A DNA stretch of 64,000 bases, from assembly GCA_949825065.1 (NCBI GenBank), contig OX463842.1, positions 34,526,480 through 34,590,479 of the forward strand, written 5' to 3'. Position 1 is the first letter of the stretch. Every line of letters begins with the position of its first letter. Source of the stretch: Odontocerum albicorne. Taxonomy: Eukaryota > Arthropoda > Insecta > Trichoptera > Odontoceridae. The notes beneath the pieces are model-generated. The model made no database searches, was not told the origin of the DNA, and worked only from the letters and a program-made list of their open reading frames with translations. The position numbers and the translations under genes are program-made. Positions 23,331-35,890 of this stretch are shown here, piece by piece.

Positions 23331-26300
23331 TAATACAAAAAACATGTTTTTCTTACGAAAATGTAAGGATTTATAAAAAAATCATGTCAAAGGTGCGAAA
23401 AAATGCCATTGACGACCAACTTAACAATTACCATGTACAAAATCATGCCAGAATTTTTATTTGTTCTACATCATTTCGTGCTTTTCGTCCCAGCCCTCAA
23501 ATTTTGCGAAATCTCAATATTTTACGTCAATTTTTTCCGGTTGATTGCATTTTGAATACAAAAAACACGTTTTTCTCACGAAAATTTTAGGATTACAATA
23601 AATCTATTTTATCCAGTTTGATTTGTACTAAAAATAACATGGTTTTCTTACGGAAATGTTTGGATTGTCAATGAACAATGACAAATACAGGATTCAACTA
23701 CATTCGCGGTTTTTATGATATAAAGCGAAAAAACCTCCAAAATTTGACTGAACCTTTTTTAGTAATTTACCGAAATTTCACACTTTTTACCCCAAAAACT
23801 GCCATTGACGACCAAGATAGAAACTAACATGTACAAAATCATCCCAGAATTATTATTTGTTCTACATGTTTTCGTGCTTTTCGTTCCAACCCTCTATTTT
23901 TACGAAATCTCAATATTTTACATCAATTTTTTCCGTTTGATTGCATTTTTAATACAAAAAACATGTTTTTATTACGAAAATGTAAGAATTTATAAAAAAA
24001 TCATGTCAAAGGTGCGAAAAAATGCCATTGACCACCAACTTAACAATTACCATGTACAAAATCATGCCAGAATTTTTATTTGTTCTACATCATTTCGTGC
24101 TTTTCGTCCCAGCCCTCAAATTTTGCGAAATATCAATATTTTACGTCAATTTTTTCCGTTTGATTGCATATTGAATACAAAAAACACGTTTTTCTCACGA
24201 AAATTTTAGGATTATAATTAATATTTTTTTTCCAGTTTGATTTGGACTAAAAATAACATGGTTTTCATACGGAAATGTTTGGATTGTCAATGAACAATGA
24301 CAAATACAGGATTTAACCGCATTCGCAGTTTTTATGATATAAAGCGAATAAACCTCCAAAATTTGACTGAACCTTTTTTAGTAATTTACCGAAATTTCAC
24401 ACTTTTTACCCCAAAAACTGCCATTGACGACCAAGATAGCAATTGACATGTACAAAATCAAACCAGAATTATTTATTGTTTTACATGTTTTCGTTCTTTT
24501 CGTTCCGACCCTCTAATTTTGCGAAATTTTAATATTTTATGTCAATTTTTTTCCGTTTGATTGCATTTTGAATATAAAAAACACGTTATTCTTACGAAAA
24601 TTTTATGATTATAAATAAATTATGTCAAATGTGCGATCTAAAGGCATTCATATTCATTATGATATATAAAGCGAAAAAACCTTCCGAAATTTGAACGAAC
24701 TTTTTTGTTATTAATATACGAAAATTTCACACTTTTCACCCGAAAAAATTCCATTGACGACCAAGTTAACAATTAACATGTACAAAATAATGCCAGAATT
24801 TTATTTGTTCTTTCGTGATTTTTTTCGCATCCATCTAATTTTGCGAAATCTCAATATTTTACGTCAATTTTTTTTCCATTCGATTGCATTTTGAATACAA
24901 AACACACGTTTTTCTTTCGAAAATTTTAGGATTATAAATAAATCATGTCAAATGTGCGATTTAAAGGCATTCGCGTTCATTATGATATAAAACCAAAAAA
25001 ACTTCCAAAATTTGAATGAAAGTTTTTGTTATTAATATATGGAAATTTCACACTTTTCACCCGAAAAAATGCATTGACGACCAAGCTAACTATTAAGATG
25101 TACAAAATCATGCCAGAATTTTTATTTGTTCTACATGTTTTCGTGATTTTTGTCGCAGCCATCTAATTTTGCGAAATCTCTAATTTTTACGTCAATTTTT
25201 TTCAGGTTGATTGATTTGGACTAAATAAAAAATGTTTTTCTTACGTAAATGTTTGGATTGTCAATCAACAATGACAAATACGCGATTTAAACGCATTCGC
25301 GTTGTTTATGATATAAAGCGAAAAAACCTCCAAAATTTGACTGAACCTTTGTTAGTAATTTACTGAAATGTCACACTTTTCACCCGAAAAAATGCCATTT
25401 ACGACCAAGGTTACAGTAAACATGTACAAAACCATGCCAGAATTATTATTTGTTCTACATGTTTTCGTGCTTTTCGTTCCAACCCTCTATTTTTACGAAA
25501 TCTCAATATTTAACATAAATTTTTTCCGTTTGATTGCATTTTTAATACAAAAAACATGTTTTTCTTACGAAAATGTAAGGATTATAAATAAATCATAACA
25601 AATGTGCGAAAAAATGCCATTGACGACCAACTTAACAATTACCATGTACAAAATCATGCCAGAATTTTTATTTGTTCTACATCATTTCGTGCTTTTCGTC
25701 CCAGCCCTCAAATTTTGCGAAATCTCAATATTTTAGGTCAATTTTTTCCATTTGATTGCATTTTGAATACAAAAAACAAGTTTTTCTCACGAAAATTTTA
25801 GGATTATAATAAATCTATTTTTTCCAGTTTGATTTGGACTAAAAATAACATGGTTTTCTTACGGAAATGTTTGGATTGTCAATAAACAATGACAAATACA
25901 GGATTTAACCGCATTCGCGTTATTTATGATATAAAGCGAAAAAACCTCCAAAATTTGACTGAACCTTTGTTAGTAATTTTCCGAAATTTCACACTTTTCA
26001 CCCGAAAAATGGCCATTTACGACTAAGTCAACAATTAACACGTACAAAATCATGCCAGAATTATTATTTGTTCTACATGTTTTCGTCCCAGCTCTCATAT
26101 TTTGCGAAATCTCAATATTTTACGTCAATTTTTTTCCGTTTAATTGCATTTTAAATACAAAAAACACGTTATTCTTACGAAAATTTTATGATTATAAATA
26201 AATTATGTCAAATGTGCGATCTAAAGGCATTCATATTCATTATGATATATAAAGCGAAAAAAACCTTCCAAAATTTGAACGAACTTTTTTTTAATTAATA

Positions 26301-27930
26301 TACCGAAATTTCACAATTTTCACCCGAAAAAATTCCATTGACGACCAAGATAGAAATTAACATGTACAAAATCATGCCAGAATTATTGTTTGTTCTACAT
26401 GTTTTCGTGCTTTTCGTTCCAACCCTCTATTTTACGAAATCTCAATATTTTACATCAATTTTTTCCGTTTGATTGCATTTTTGATACAAAAAACATGTTT
26501 TTCTTACGAAAATGTAAGGATTTATAAAAATCATGTCAAATGTGCGAAAAAATGCCATTGACGACCAACTTAAAAATTACCGTGTACAAAATCATGCCAG
26601 AATTTTTATTTGTTCTACATGTTTTCGTTCTTTTCGTCCCAGCCCTCAAATTTTGCGAAATCTCAATATTTTACGTCAATTTTTTCAGTTTGATTGCATT
26701 TTGAATACAAGAAACACGTTTTTCTCACGAAAATTTTAGGATTATAATAAATCTATTTTTTCCAGTTTGATTTGGACTAAAAATAACATGGTTTTCTTAC
26801 GGAAATGTTTGGATTGTCAATGAACAATGACAAATACAGGATTTAACTGCATGCGCGTTTTTTATGATATAAAGCGAAAAACCCTCCAAAATTTGACTGA
26901 ACCTTTTTTAGTAATTTACCGAAATTTCACACTTTTTACCCCAAAAACTGCCATTGACGACCAAGATAGCAATTGACATGTACAAAATCATACCAGAATT
27001 ATTTATTGTTCTACATGTTTTCGTTCTTTTCGTTCCGACCCTCTAATTTTGCGAAATTTTAATATTTTATGTCAATTTTTTTCCGTTTAATTGCATTTTT
27101 AATACAAAAAACCAAAAATAAGAGATTTTGAATTGATGAAAAAATTCAATTGATGACCAAGATAGAAATTAACATGTACAAAATCATGCCAGAATTTTTA
27201 TTTGTTCAACATGTTTTCGTGATTTTTGTCGCAGCCATCTTATTTTGCGAAATCTCTAAATTTTACGTCAATTTTTTTCAGGATTTGGACTAAATGAAAA
27301 ACGTTTTTCTTACGAATATTTTAGGATTATAAATAAATCATGTCAAATGTGCGATTTAAAGGCATTCGCGTTCATTATGATATAAAACCAAAAAAACTTC
27401 CAAAATTTGAACGAAAGTTTTTGTTATTAATATATGGAAATTTCACACTTTTCACCCGAAAAAATGCATTGACGACCAAGCTAACTATTAAGATGTACAA
27501 AATCATGCCAGAATTTTTATTTGTTCTACATGTTTTCGTGCTTTTCGTCCCAGCCCTCATATTTTGCGAAATCTCAATATTTTAGGTCAATTTTTTTCCA
27601 TTCGATTGCATTTTGATTACAAAAAACACGTTTTTCTTTCGAAAATTTTAGGATTATAAATAGTCATGTCAAATGTGCGACTTAAAGGCATTCGCGTTCA
27701 TTATGATATAAAACGAAAAAATTTCCAAAATTTGAACGAACTTTTTTGTTATTAATATACTGAAATTTCACACTTTTCACCCGTAAAAATGCCATTGACG
27801 ACCACGTTAACAATAAACATGTACGAAATCATGCCAGAATTATTATCTGTTCTACATGTTTTCGTGCTTTTCGTCCCAGCCCTCATATTTTGCGAAATCT
27901 CAATATTTTACGTCAATTTTTTTCCGTTTG
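23331..27930 (+). repeat. 4.6-kb higher-order repeat, copy 1
   Basis: The first 2.4 kb recurs at 27,930-30,340 at an offset of 4,607-4,609 bp. The block begins near TTTGATTGCATTTTTAATAC at about 23,320 and carries the AAAGGTGCGAAAAAATGCC short-monomer junctions at 23,395 and 24,012. The part after about 24,100 also matches 12,650-15,550. A filler junction (27,113-27,138) lies near its end. Satellite only. Confidence 0.9.
27113..27138 (+). other. Second non-satellite filler at a junction
   Basis: Satellite ending AATACAAAAAAC is followed by CAAAAATAAGAGATTTTG and AATTGATG, after which satellite resumes with AAAAAATTCAATTGATGACC. The parallel region near 15,650 has CCTGTTATTTTGCG instead. The insert contains short matches to nearby monomer sequence (ATTTTGAAT, AATTGATGA), suggesting templated filler. 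I see no second copy of it in the window. Confidence 0.75.
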
Positions 27931-30340
27931 ATTGCATTTTTAATACAAAAAACATGTTTTTTCTTACGAAAATGTAAGGATTTATAAAAAAATCATGTCA
28001 AAGGTGCGAAAAAATGCCATTGACGACCAACTTAACAATTACCATGTACAAAATCATGCCAGAATTTTTATTTGTTCTACATCATTTCGTGCTTTTCGTC
28101 CCAGCCCTCAAATTTTGCGAAATCTCAATATTTTACGTCAATTTTTTCCGGTTGATTGCATTTTGAATACAAAAAACACGTTTTTCTCACGAAAATTTTA
28201 GGATTACAATAAATCTATTTTATCCAGTTTATTTGGACTAAAATAACATGGTTTTCGTACGGAAATGTTTGGATTGTCAATGAACAATGACAAATACAGG
28301 ATTTAACTACATTCGCGGTTTTTATGATATAAAGCGAAAAAACCTCCAAAATTTGACTGAACCTTTTTTAGTAATTTACCGAAATTTCACACTTTTTACC
28401 CCAAAAACTGCCATTGACGACCAAGATAGAAACTAACATGTACAAAATCATCCCAGAATTATTATTTGTTCTACATGTTTTCGTGCTTTTCGTTCCAACC
28501 CTCTATTTTTACGAAATCTCAATATTTTACATCAATTTTTTCCGTTTGATTGCATTTTTAATACAAAAAACATGTTTTTATTACGAAAATGTAAGAATTT
28601 ATAAAAAAATCATGTCAAAGGTGCGAAAAAATGCCATTGACCACCAACTTAACAATTACCATGTACAAAATCATGCCAGAATTTTTATTTGTTCTACATC
28701 ATTTCGTGCTTTTCGTCCCAGCCCTCAAATTTTGCGAAATATCAATATTTTACGTCAATTTTTTCCGTTTGATTGCATATTGAATACAAAAACACGTTTT
28801 TCTCACGAAAATTTTAGGATTATAATTAATATTTTTTTTCCAGTTTGATTTGGACTAAAAATAACATGGTTTTCTTACGGAAATGTTTGGATTGTCAATG
28901 AACAATGACAAATACAGGATTTAACCGCATTCGCAGTTTTTATGATATAAAGCGAATAAACCTCCAAAATTTGACTGAACCTTTTTTAGTAATTTACCGA
29001 AATTTCACACTTTTTACCCCAAAAACTGCCATTGACGACCAAGATAGCAATTGACATGTACAAAATCAAACCAGAATTATTTATTGTTTTACATGTTTTC
29101 GTTCTTTTCGTTCCGACCCTCTAATTTTGCGAAATTTTAATATTTTATGTCAATTTTTTTCCGTTTGATTGCATTTTGAATACAAAAAACACGTTATTCT
29201 TACGAAAATTTTATGATTATAAATAAATTATGTCAAATGTGCGATCTAAAGGCATTCATATTCATTATGATATATAAAGCGAAAAAACCTTCCGAAATTT
29301 GAACGAACTTTTTTGTTATTAATATACGAAAATTTCACACTTTTCACCCGAAAAAATTCCATTGACGACCAAGTTAACAATTAACATGTACAAAATAATG
29401 CCAGAATTTTATTTGTTCTTTCGTGATTTTTTTCGCATCCATCTAATTTTGCGAAATCTCAATATTTTACGTCAATTTTTTTTCCATTCGATTGCATTTT
29501 GAATACAAAACACACGTTTTTCTTTCGAAAATTTTAGGATTATAAATAAATCATGTCAAATGTGCGATTTAAAGGCATTCGCGTTCATTATGATATAAAA
29601 CCAAAAAAACTTCCAAAATTTGAATGAAAGTTTTTGTTATTAATATATGGAAATTTCACACTTTTCACCCGAAAAAATGCATTGACGACCAAGCTAACTA
29701 TTAAGATGTACAAAATCATGCCAGAATTTTTATTTGTTCTACATGTTTTCGTGATTTTTGTCGCAGCCATCTAATTTTGCGAAATCTCTAATTTTTACGT
29801 CAATTTTTTTCAGGTGATTGATTTGGACTAAATAAAAAATGTTTTTTCTTACGTAAATGTTTGGATTGTCAATCAACAATGACAAATACGCGATTTAAAC
29901 GCATTCGCGTTGTTTATGATATAAAGCGAAAAAACCTCCAAAATTTGACTGAACCTTTGTTAGTAATTTACTGAAATGTCACACTTTTCACCCGAAAAAA
30001 TGCCATTTACGACCAAGGTTACAGTAAACATGTACAAAACCATGCCAGAATTATTATTTGTTCTACATGTTTTCGTGCTTTTCGTTCCAACCCTCTATTT
30101 TTACGAAATCTCAATATTTAACATAAATTTTTCCGTTTGATTGCATTTTTAATACAAAAAACATGTTTTTCTTACGAAAATGTAAGGATTATAAATAAAT
30201 CATAACAAATGTGCGAAAAAATGCCATTGACGACCAACTTAACAATTACCATGTACAAAATCATGCCAGAATTTTTATTTGTTCTACATCATTTCGTGCT
30301 TTTCGTCCCAGCCCTCAAATTTTGCGAAATCTCAATATTT
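27931..30340 (+). repeat. 4.6-kb higher-order repeat, copy 2 (truncated)
   Basis: Near-identical to 23,321-25,730. The CATAACAAATGTGCG junction recurs at 30,207 against 25,600, and the ACTGAAATGTCACAC variant is also shared. Identity breaks near 30,340, where TTTTTTTCCATTCGATTG replaces TTTTTTCCATTTGATTG and the sequence switches to the lineage seen at 27,580. Confidence 0.9.
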
Positions 30341-32224
30341 TAGGTCAATTTTTTTCCATTCGATTGCATTTTGATTACAAAAAACACGTTTTTCTTTCGA
30401 AAATTTTAGGATTATAAATAAGTCATGTCAAATGTGCGACTTAAAGGCATTCGCGTTCTTTATGATATAAAACGAAAAAATTTCCAAAATTTGAACGAAC
30501 TTTTTTGTTATTAATATACTGAAATTTCACACTTTTCACCCGTAAAAATGCCATTGACGACCACGTTAACAATAAACATGTACAAAATCATGCCAGAATT
30601 ATTATCTGTTCTACATGTTTTCGTGCTTTTCGTCCCAGCCCTCATATTTTGCGAAATCTCAATATTTTACGTCAATTTTTTTCCGTTTGATTGCATTTTG
30701 AATACAAAAAACACGTTATTCTTACGAAAATTTTATGATTATAAATAAATTATGTCAATTGTGCGATCTAAAGGCATTCATATTCATTATGATATATAAA
30801 GCGAAAAAACCTTCCAAAATTTGAACGAACTTTTTTGTTATTAATGTAACGAAATTTCACACTTTTCACCCGAAAAAATTCCATTGACGACCAAGATAGA
30901 AATTATTGTAACATGTACAAAATCATGCCAGAATTATTATTTGTTCTACATGTTTTCGTGCTTTTCCTGTATTTTCATGCCTCTATTTTTACGAAATCTC
31001 AATATTTTACATCAATTTTTTCCCTTTGATTGCATTTTTAATACAAAAAACATGTTTTTCTTACGAAAATGTAAGGATTTATAAAAAAATCATGTCAAAG
31101 GTGCGAAAAAATGCCATTGACGACCAACTTAACAATTACCATGTACAAAATCATGCCAGAATTTTTATTTGTTCTACATCACTTCGTGCTTTTCGTCTCA
31201 GCCCTCAAATTTTGCGAAATCTCAATATTTTACGTCAATTTTTTCCGGTTGATTGCATTTTGAATACAAAAAACACGTTTTTCTCACGAAAATTTTAGGA
31301 TTACAATAAATCTATTTTTTCCAGTTTGATTTGGACTAAAAATTACATGGTTTTCTTACGGAAATGTTTGGATTGTCAATGAACAATGACAAATACAGGA
31401 TTTAACCGCATTCGCGGTTTTTATGATATAAAGCGAAAAAACCTCCAAAATTTGACTGAACCTTTTTTAGTAATTTACCGAAATTTCACTTTTTTTACCC
31501 CAAAAACTGCCATTGACGACCAAGATAGAAATTAACATGTACAAAATCATGCCAGAATTATTATTTGTTCTACATGTTTTCGTGCTTTTCGTTCCAACCC
31601 TCTATTTTTACGAAATCTCAATATTTTACATCAATTTTTTCCCTTTGATTGCATTTTTAATACAAAAAACATGTTTTTCTTACGAAAATGTAAGGATTTA
31701 TAAAAAAATCATGTCAAAGGTGCGAAAAAATGCCATTGACGACCAACTTAACAATTACCATGTACAAAATCATGCCAGAATTTTTATTTGTTCTACATCA
31801 TTTCGTGCTTTTCGTCCCAGCCCTCAAATTTTGCGAAATCTCAATATTTTACGTAAATTTTTTCCGGTTGATTGCATTTTGAATACAAAAAACACGTTTT
31901 TCTCACGAAAATTTTAGGATTACAATAAATCTATTTTTTCCAGTTTGATTTGGACTAAAAATAACATGGTTTTCTTACGGAAATGTTTGGATTGTCAATG
32001 AACAATGACAAATACAGGATTTAACCGCATTCACGGTTTTTATGATATAAAGCGAATAAACCTCCAAAATTTGACTGAACCTTTGTTAGTAATTTTCCGA
32101 AATTTCACACTTTTCACCCGAAAAATGGCCATTTACGACTAAGTCAACAATTAACACGTACAAAATCATGCCAGAATTATTATTTGTTCTACATGTTTTC
32201 GTCCCAGCTCTCATATTTTGCGAA
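30341..32224 (+). repeat. Satellite block with a locally altered monomer
   Basis: Begins with the TTATCTGTTCTACATG lineage also found at 27,845, 35,851, 41,546 and 45,789. Near 30,905 an extra ATTGT interrupts AAATTAACATG. At 30,966-30,981 CCTGTATTTTCATGCC replaces the usual GTTCCAACC. Short-monomer junctions lie near 31,105 and 31,720. No gene. Confidence 0.85.
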
Positions 32225-35200
32225 ATCTCAATATTTTACGTCAATTTTTTCCAGTTTAATTGACTTGGACTAAAAAAAACACGATTTTCTCACGAAAATA
32301 TTTGGATTGTCAATGAACAAATGACAAATACGCGATTTAAATGCATTCGCGTTATTTACGATATAAATTGAAAAAACTTCCAAAATTTGACTGAACCTTT
32401 GTTAGAAATACACCGAAATTTCACACTTTTTACCCAAAAAACTGCCATTGACGACCAGGATAGCAATTAACATGTACAAATTTATATCATAATATAAAAC
32501 GACAAAACTTCCAAAATTTAACCGAAATTTTTTGTTATTAATATACCGAAATTTCACACTTTTCACCCGAAAAAATTCCATTGACGACCAAGATAGAAAT
32601 TAACATGTACAAAATCATGCCAGAATTTTTATTTGTTCTACATGTTTTCGTGATTTTCGTTCCCACACTCTATTTTTACGAAATCTCAATATTTTACATC
32701 AATTTTTTCCGTTTGATTGCATTTTTAATACAAAAAACATGTTTTTCTTACGAAAATGTAAGGATTATAAATGAATCATGTCAAATGAGCGAAAAAATGC
32801 GATTGACGACCAACTTAACAATTACCATGTACAAAATCATGCCAGAATTTTTATTTGTTCTACATCATTTCGTGCTTTTCGTCCCAGCCATCTAATTTGG
32901 GAAATCTCAATATTTTACGACAATTTTTTCCGTTTGATTGCATTTTGAATACAAAAAACACGTTATTCTTACGAAAATTTTAAGATTATAAATAAATTAT
33001 TTCAAATGTGCGATCTAAAGGTATTCATATTCATTATGATATATAAAGCGAAAAAACCTTCCAAAATTTGAACGAACTTTTTTGTTATTAATATACGGAA
33101 ATTTCACACTTTTCACCCGAAAAAATTCCATTGACGACCAAGTTAACAATTAACATGTACAAAATCATGCCAGAATTTTATTTGTTCTACATATTTTCGT
33201 GATTTTTGTCGCAGGCATAAAATTTTGCGAAATCTCAATATTTTAGGTCAATTTTTTCCATTTGATTGCATTTTGAATACAAAAAACAAGTTTTTCTCAC
33301 GAAAATTTTAGGATTATAATAAATCTATTTTTTCCAGTTTGATTTGGACTAAAAATAACATGGTTTTCTTACGGAAATGTTTGGATTGTCAATGAACAAT
33401 GACAAATACAGGATTTAACTGCATTCGCGTTTTTTATGATATAAAGCGAAAAAACCTCCAAAATTTGACTGAACCTTTTTTAGTAATTTACTGAAATTTC
33501 ACACTTTTTACCCCAAAAACTGCCATTGACGACCAAGATAGAAATTAACATGTACAAAATCATGCCAGAATTATTATTTGTTCTAAATGTTTTCGTGCTT
33601 TTCGTTCCAACCCTCTATTTTTACGAAATCTCAATATTTTACAACAATTTTTTCCCTTTGATTGCATTTTTAATACAAAAAACATGTTTTTCTTACGAAA
33701 ATGTAAGGATTTATAAAAAAATCATGTCGAAGGTGCGAAAAAATGCCATTGACGACCAACTTAACAATTACCATGTACAAAATCATGCCAGAATTTTTAT
33801 TTGTTCTACATCATTTCGTGCTTTTCGTCCCAGCCCTCAAATTTTGCGAAATCTCAATATTTTACGTCAATTTTTTCCGGTTGATTGCATTTTGAATACA
33901 AAAAACACATTATTCTTACGAAAATTTTATGATTATAAATAAATTATGTCAAATGTGCGATCTAAAGGCATTCATATTCATTATGATATATAAAGCGAAA
34001 AAACCTTCCAGAATTTGAACGAACTTTTTTTTTGTTAACATACCGAAATTTCACACTTTTCACTCGAAAAAATTCCATTGACGACCAATATAGAAATAAA
34101 CATGTACAAAATCAAAATTGTACATGTTTTCGTGCTTTTCGTTCCAACCCTCTATTTATACGAAATCTCAATATTTTACATAATTTTTTTCCGTTTGATT
34201 GCATTTTTGATACAAAAAACATGTTTTTCTTACGAAAATGTAAGGATTATAAATGAATCATGTCAAATGTGCGAAAAAATGCGATTGACGACCAACTTAA
34301 CAATTACCATGTACAAAATCATGCCAGAATTTTTATTTGTTCTACATCATTTCGTGCTTTTCGTCCCAGCCATCTAATTTTGCGAAATCTCAATATTTTA
34401 CGACAATTTTTTCCGTTTGATTGCATTTTGAATACAAGAAACACGTTTTTCTCACGAAAATTTTAGGATTAAAATAAATCTTTTTTTTCCAGTTTGATTT
34501 GGACTAAAAATAACATGGTTTTCTTACGGAAATGTTTGGATTGTCAATGAACAATGACAAATACAGGATTTAACCGCATTGGCGGTTTTTATGATATAAA
34601 GCGAAAAAACCTCCAAAATTTGACTGAACCTTTTTTACTAATTTACCGAAATTTCACACTTTTTACCCCAAAAACTGCCATTGATGACCAAGATAGCAAT
34701 TGACATGTACAAAATCATACCAGAATTATTTATTGTTCTACATGTTTTCGTGCTTTTCGTTCCGACCCTCTAATTTTGCGAAATTTTAATTTTTTATGTC
34801 AATTTTTTTCCGTTTGATTGCATTTGGAATAAAAAAAACCCTCTTATTTTGCGAAATCTGAATATTTTATAGCAATATTTTTCCGTTTGATTGCATTTTG
34901 AATACAAAAAACCCTCTAATTTTGCGAAATGTCAATATTTTATGTCAATTTTTTTCCGTTTGATTGCATTTTGAATACAAAAAACACGTTATTCTTACGA
35001 AAATTTTAAGATTATAAATAAATTATTTCAAATGTGCGATCTAAAGGCATTCATATTCATTATGATATATAAAGCGAAAAAACCTTCCAAATTTGAACGA
35101 ACTTTTTTGTTATTAATATACGGAAATTTCACACTTTTCACCCGAAAAAATTCCATTGACGACCAAGTTAACAATTAACATGTACAAAATCATGCCAGAA

Positions 35201-35884
35201 TTTTATTTGTTCTTTCGTGTTTTTTTTCGCATCTATTTAATTTTGCCAAATCTCAATATTTTTTGTCACTTTTTTTTCCATTAGATTGCGTTTTGAATAC
35301 AAAAAACACGTTTTTCTTTCGAAAATTTTAGGATTATAAATAAATCATGTCAAATGTGCGATTTAAAGCATTCGCGTTCATTATGATATAAAACGAAAAA
35401 ACTTCCAAAATTTGAACGAACTTTTTTGTTATTAATATATGGAAATTTCACACTTTTCACCCGAATAAATGCATTGACGACCAAGCTTACTATTAAGATG
35501 TACAAAATCATGCCAGAATTTTTATTTGTTCTACATGTTTTCGTGCTTTTCGTCCCAGCCCTCATATTTTGCGAAATCTCAATATTTTAGGTCAATTTTT
35601 TTCCATTCGATGGCATTTTGATTACAAAAAACACGTTTTTCTTTCGAAAATTTTAGGATTATAAATAAGTCATGTCAAATGTGCGACTTAAAGGCATTCG
35701 CGTTCATTATGATATAAAACGAAAAAATTTCCAAAATTTGAACGAACTTTTTTGTTATTAATATACTGAAATTTCACACTTTTCACCCGTAAAAATGCCA
35801 TTGACGACCACGTTAACAATAAACATGTACAAAATCATGCCAGAATTATTATCTGTTCTACATGTTTTCGTGCTTTTCGTCCCT

Positions 35885-35890
35885 GTCGAC
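35885..35890 (+). other. Unique fusion junction (GTCGAC)
   Basis: CTTTTCGTCCC, from mid-monomer, is joined by TGTC to GACTGAACCTTTTTTAG, from a different monomer position. This removes the segment from AGCCCTCATATTTTG through CCAAAATTT. The only other copy is at 45,825-45,830, 9,940 bp away. The junction marks the left end of the 2.55-kb unit. Confidence 0.85.
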
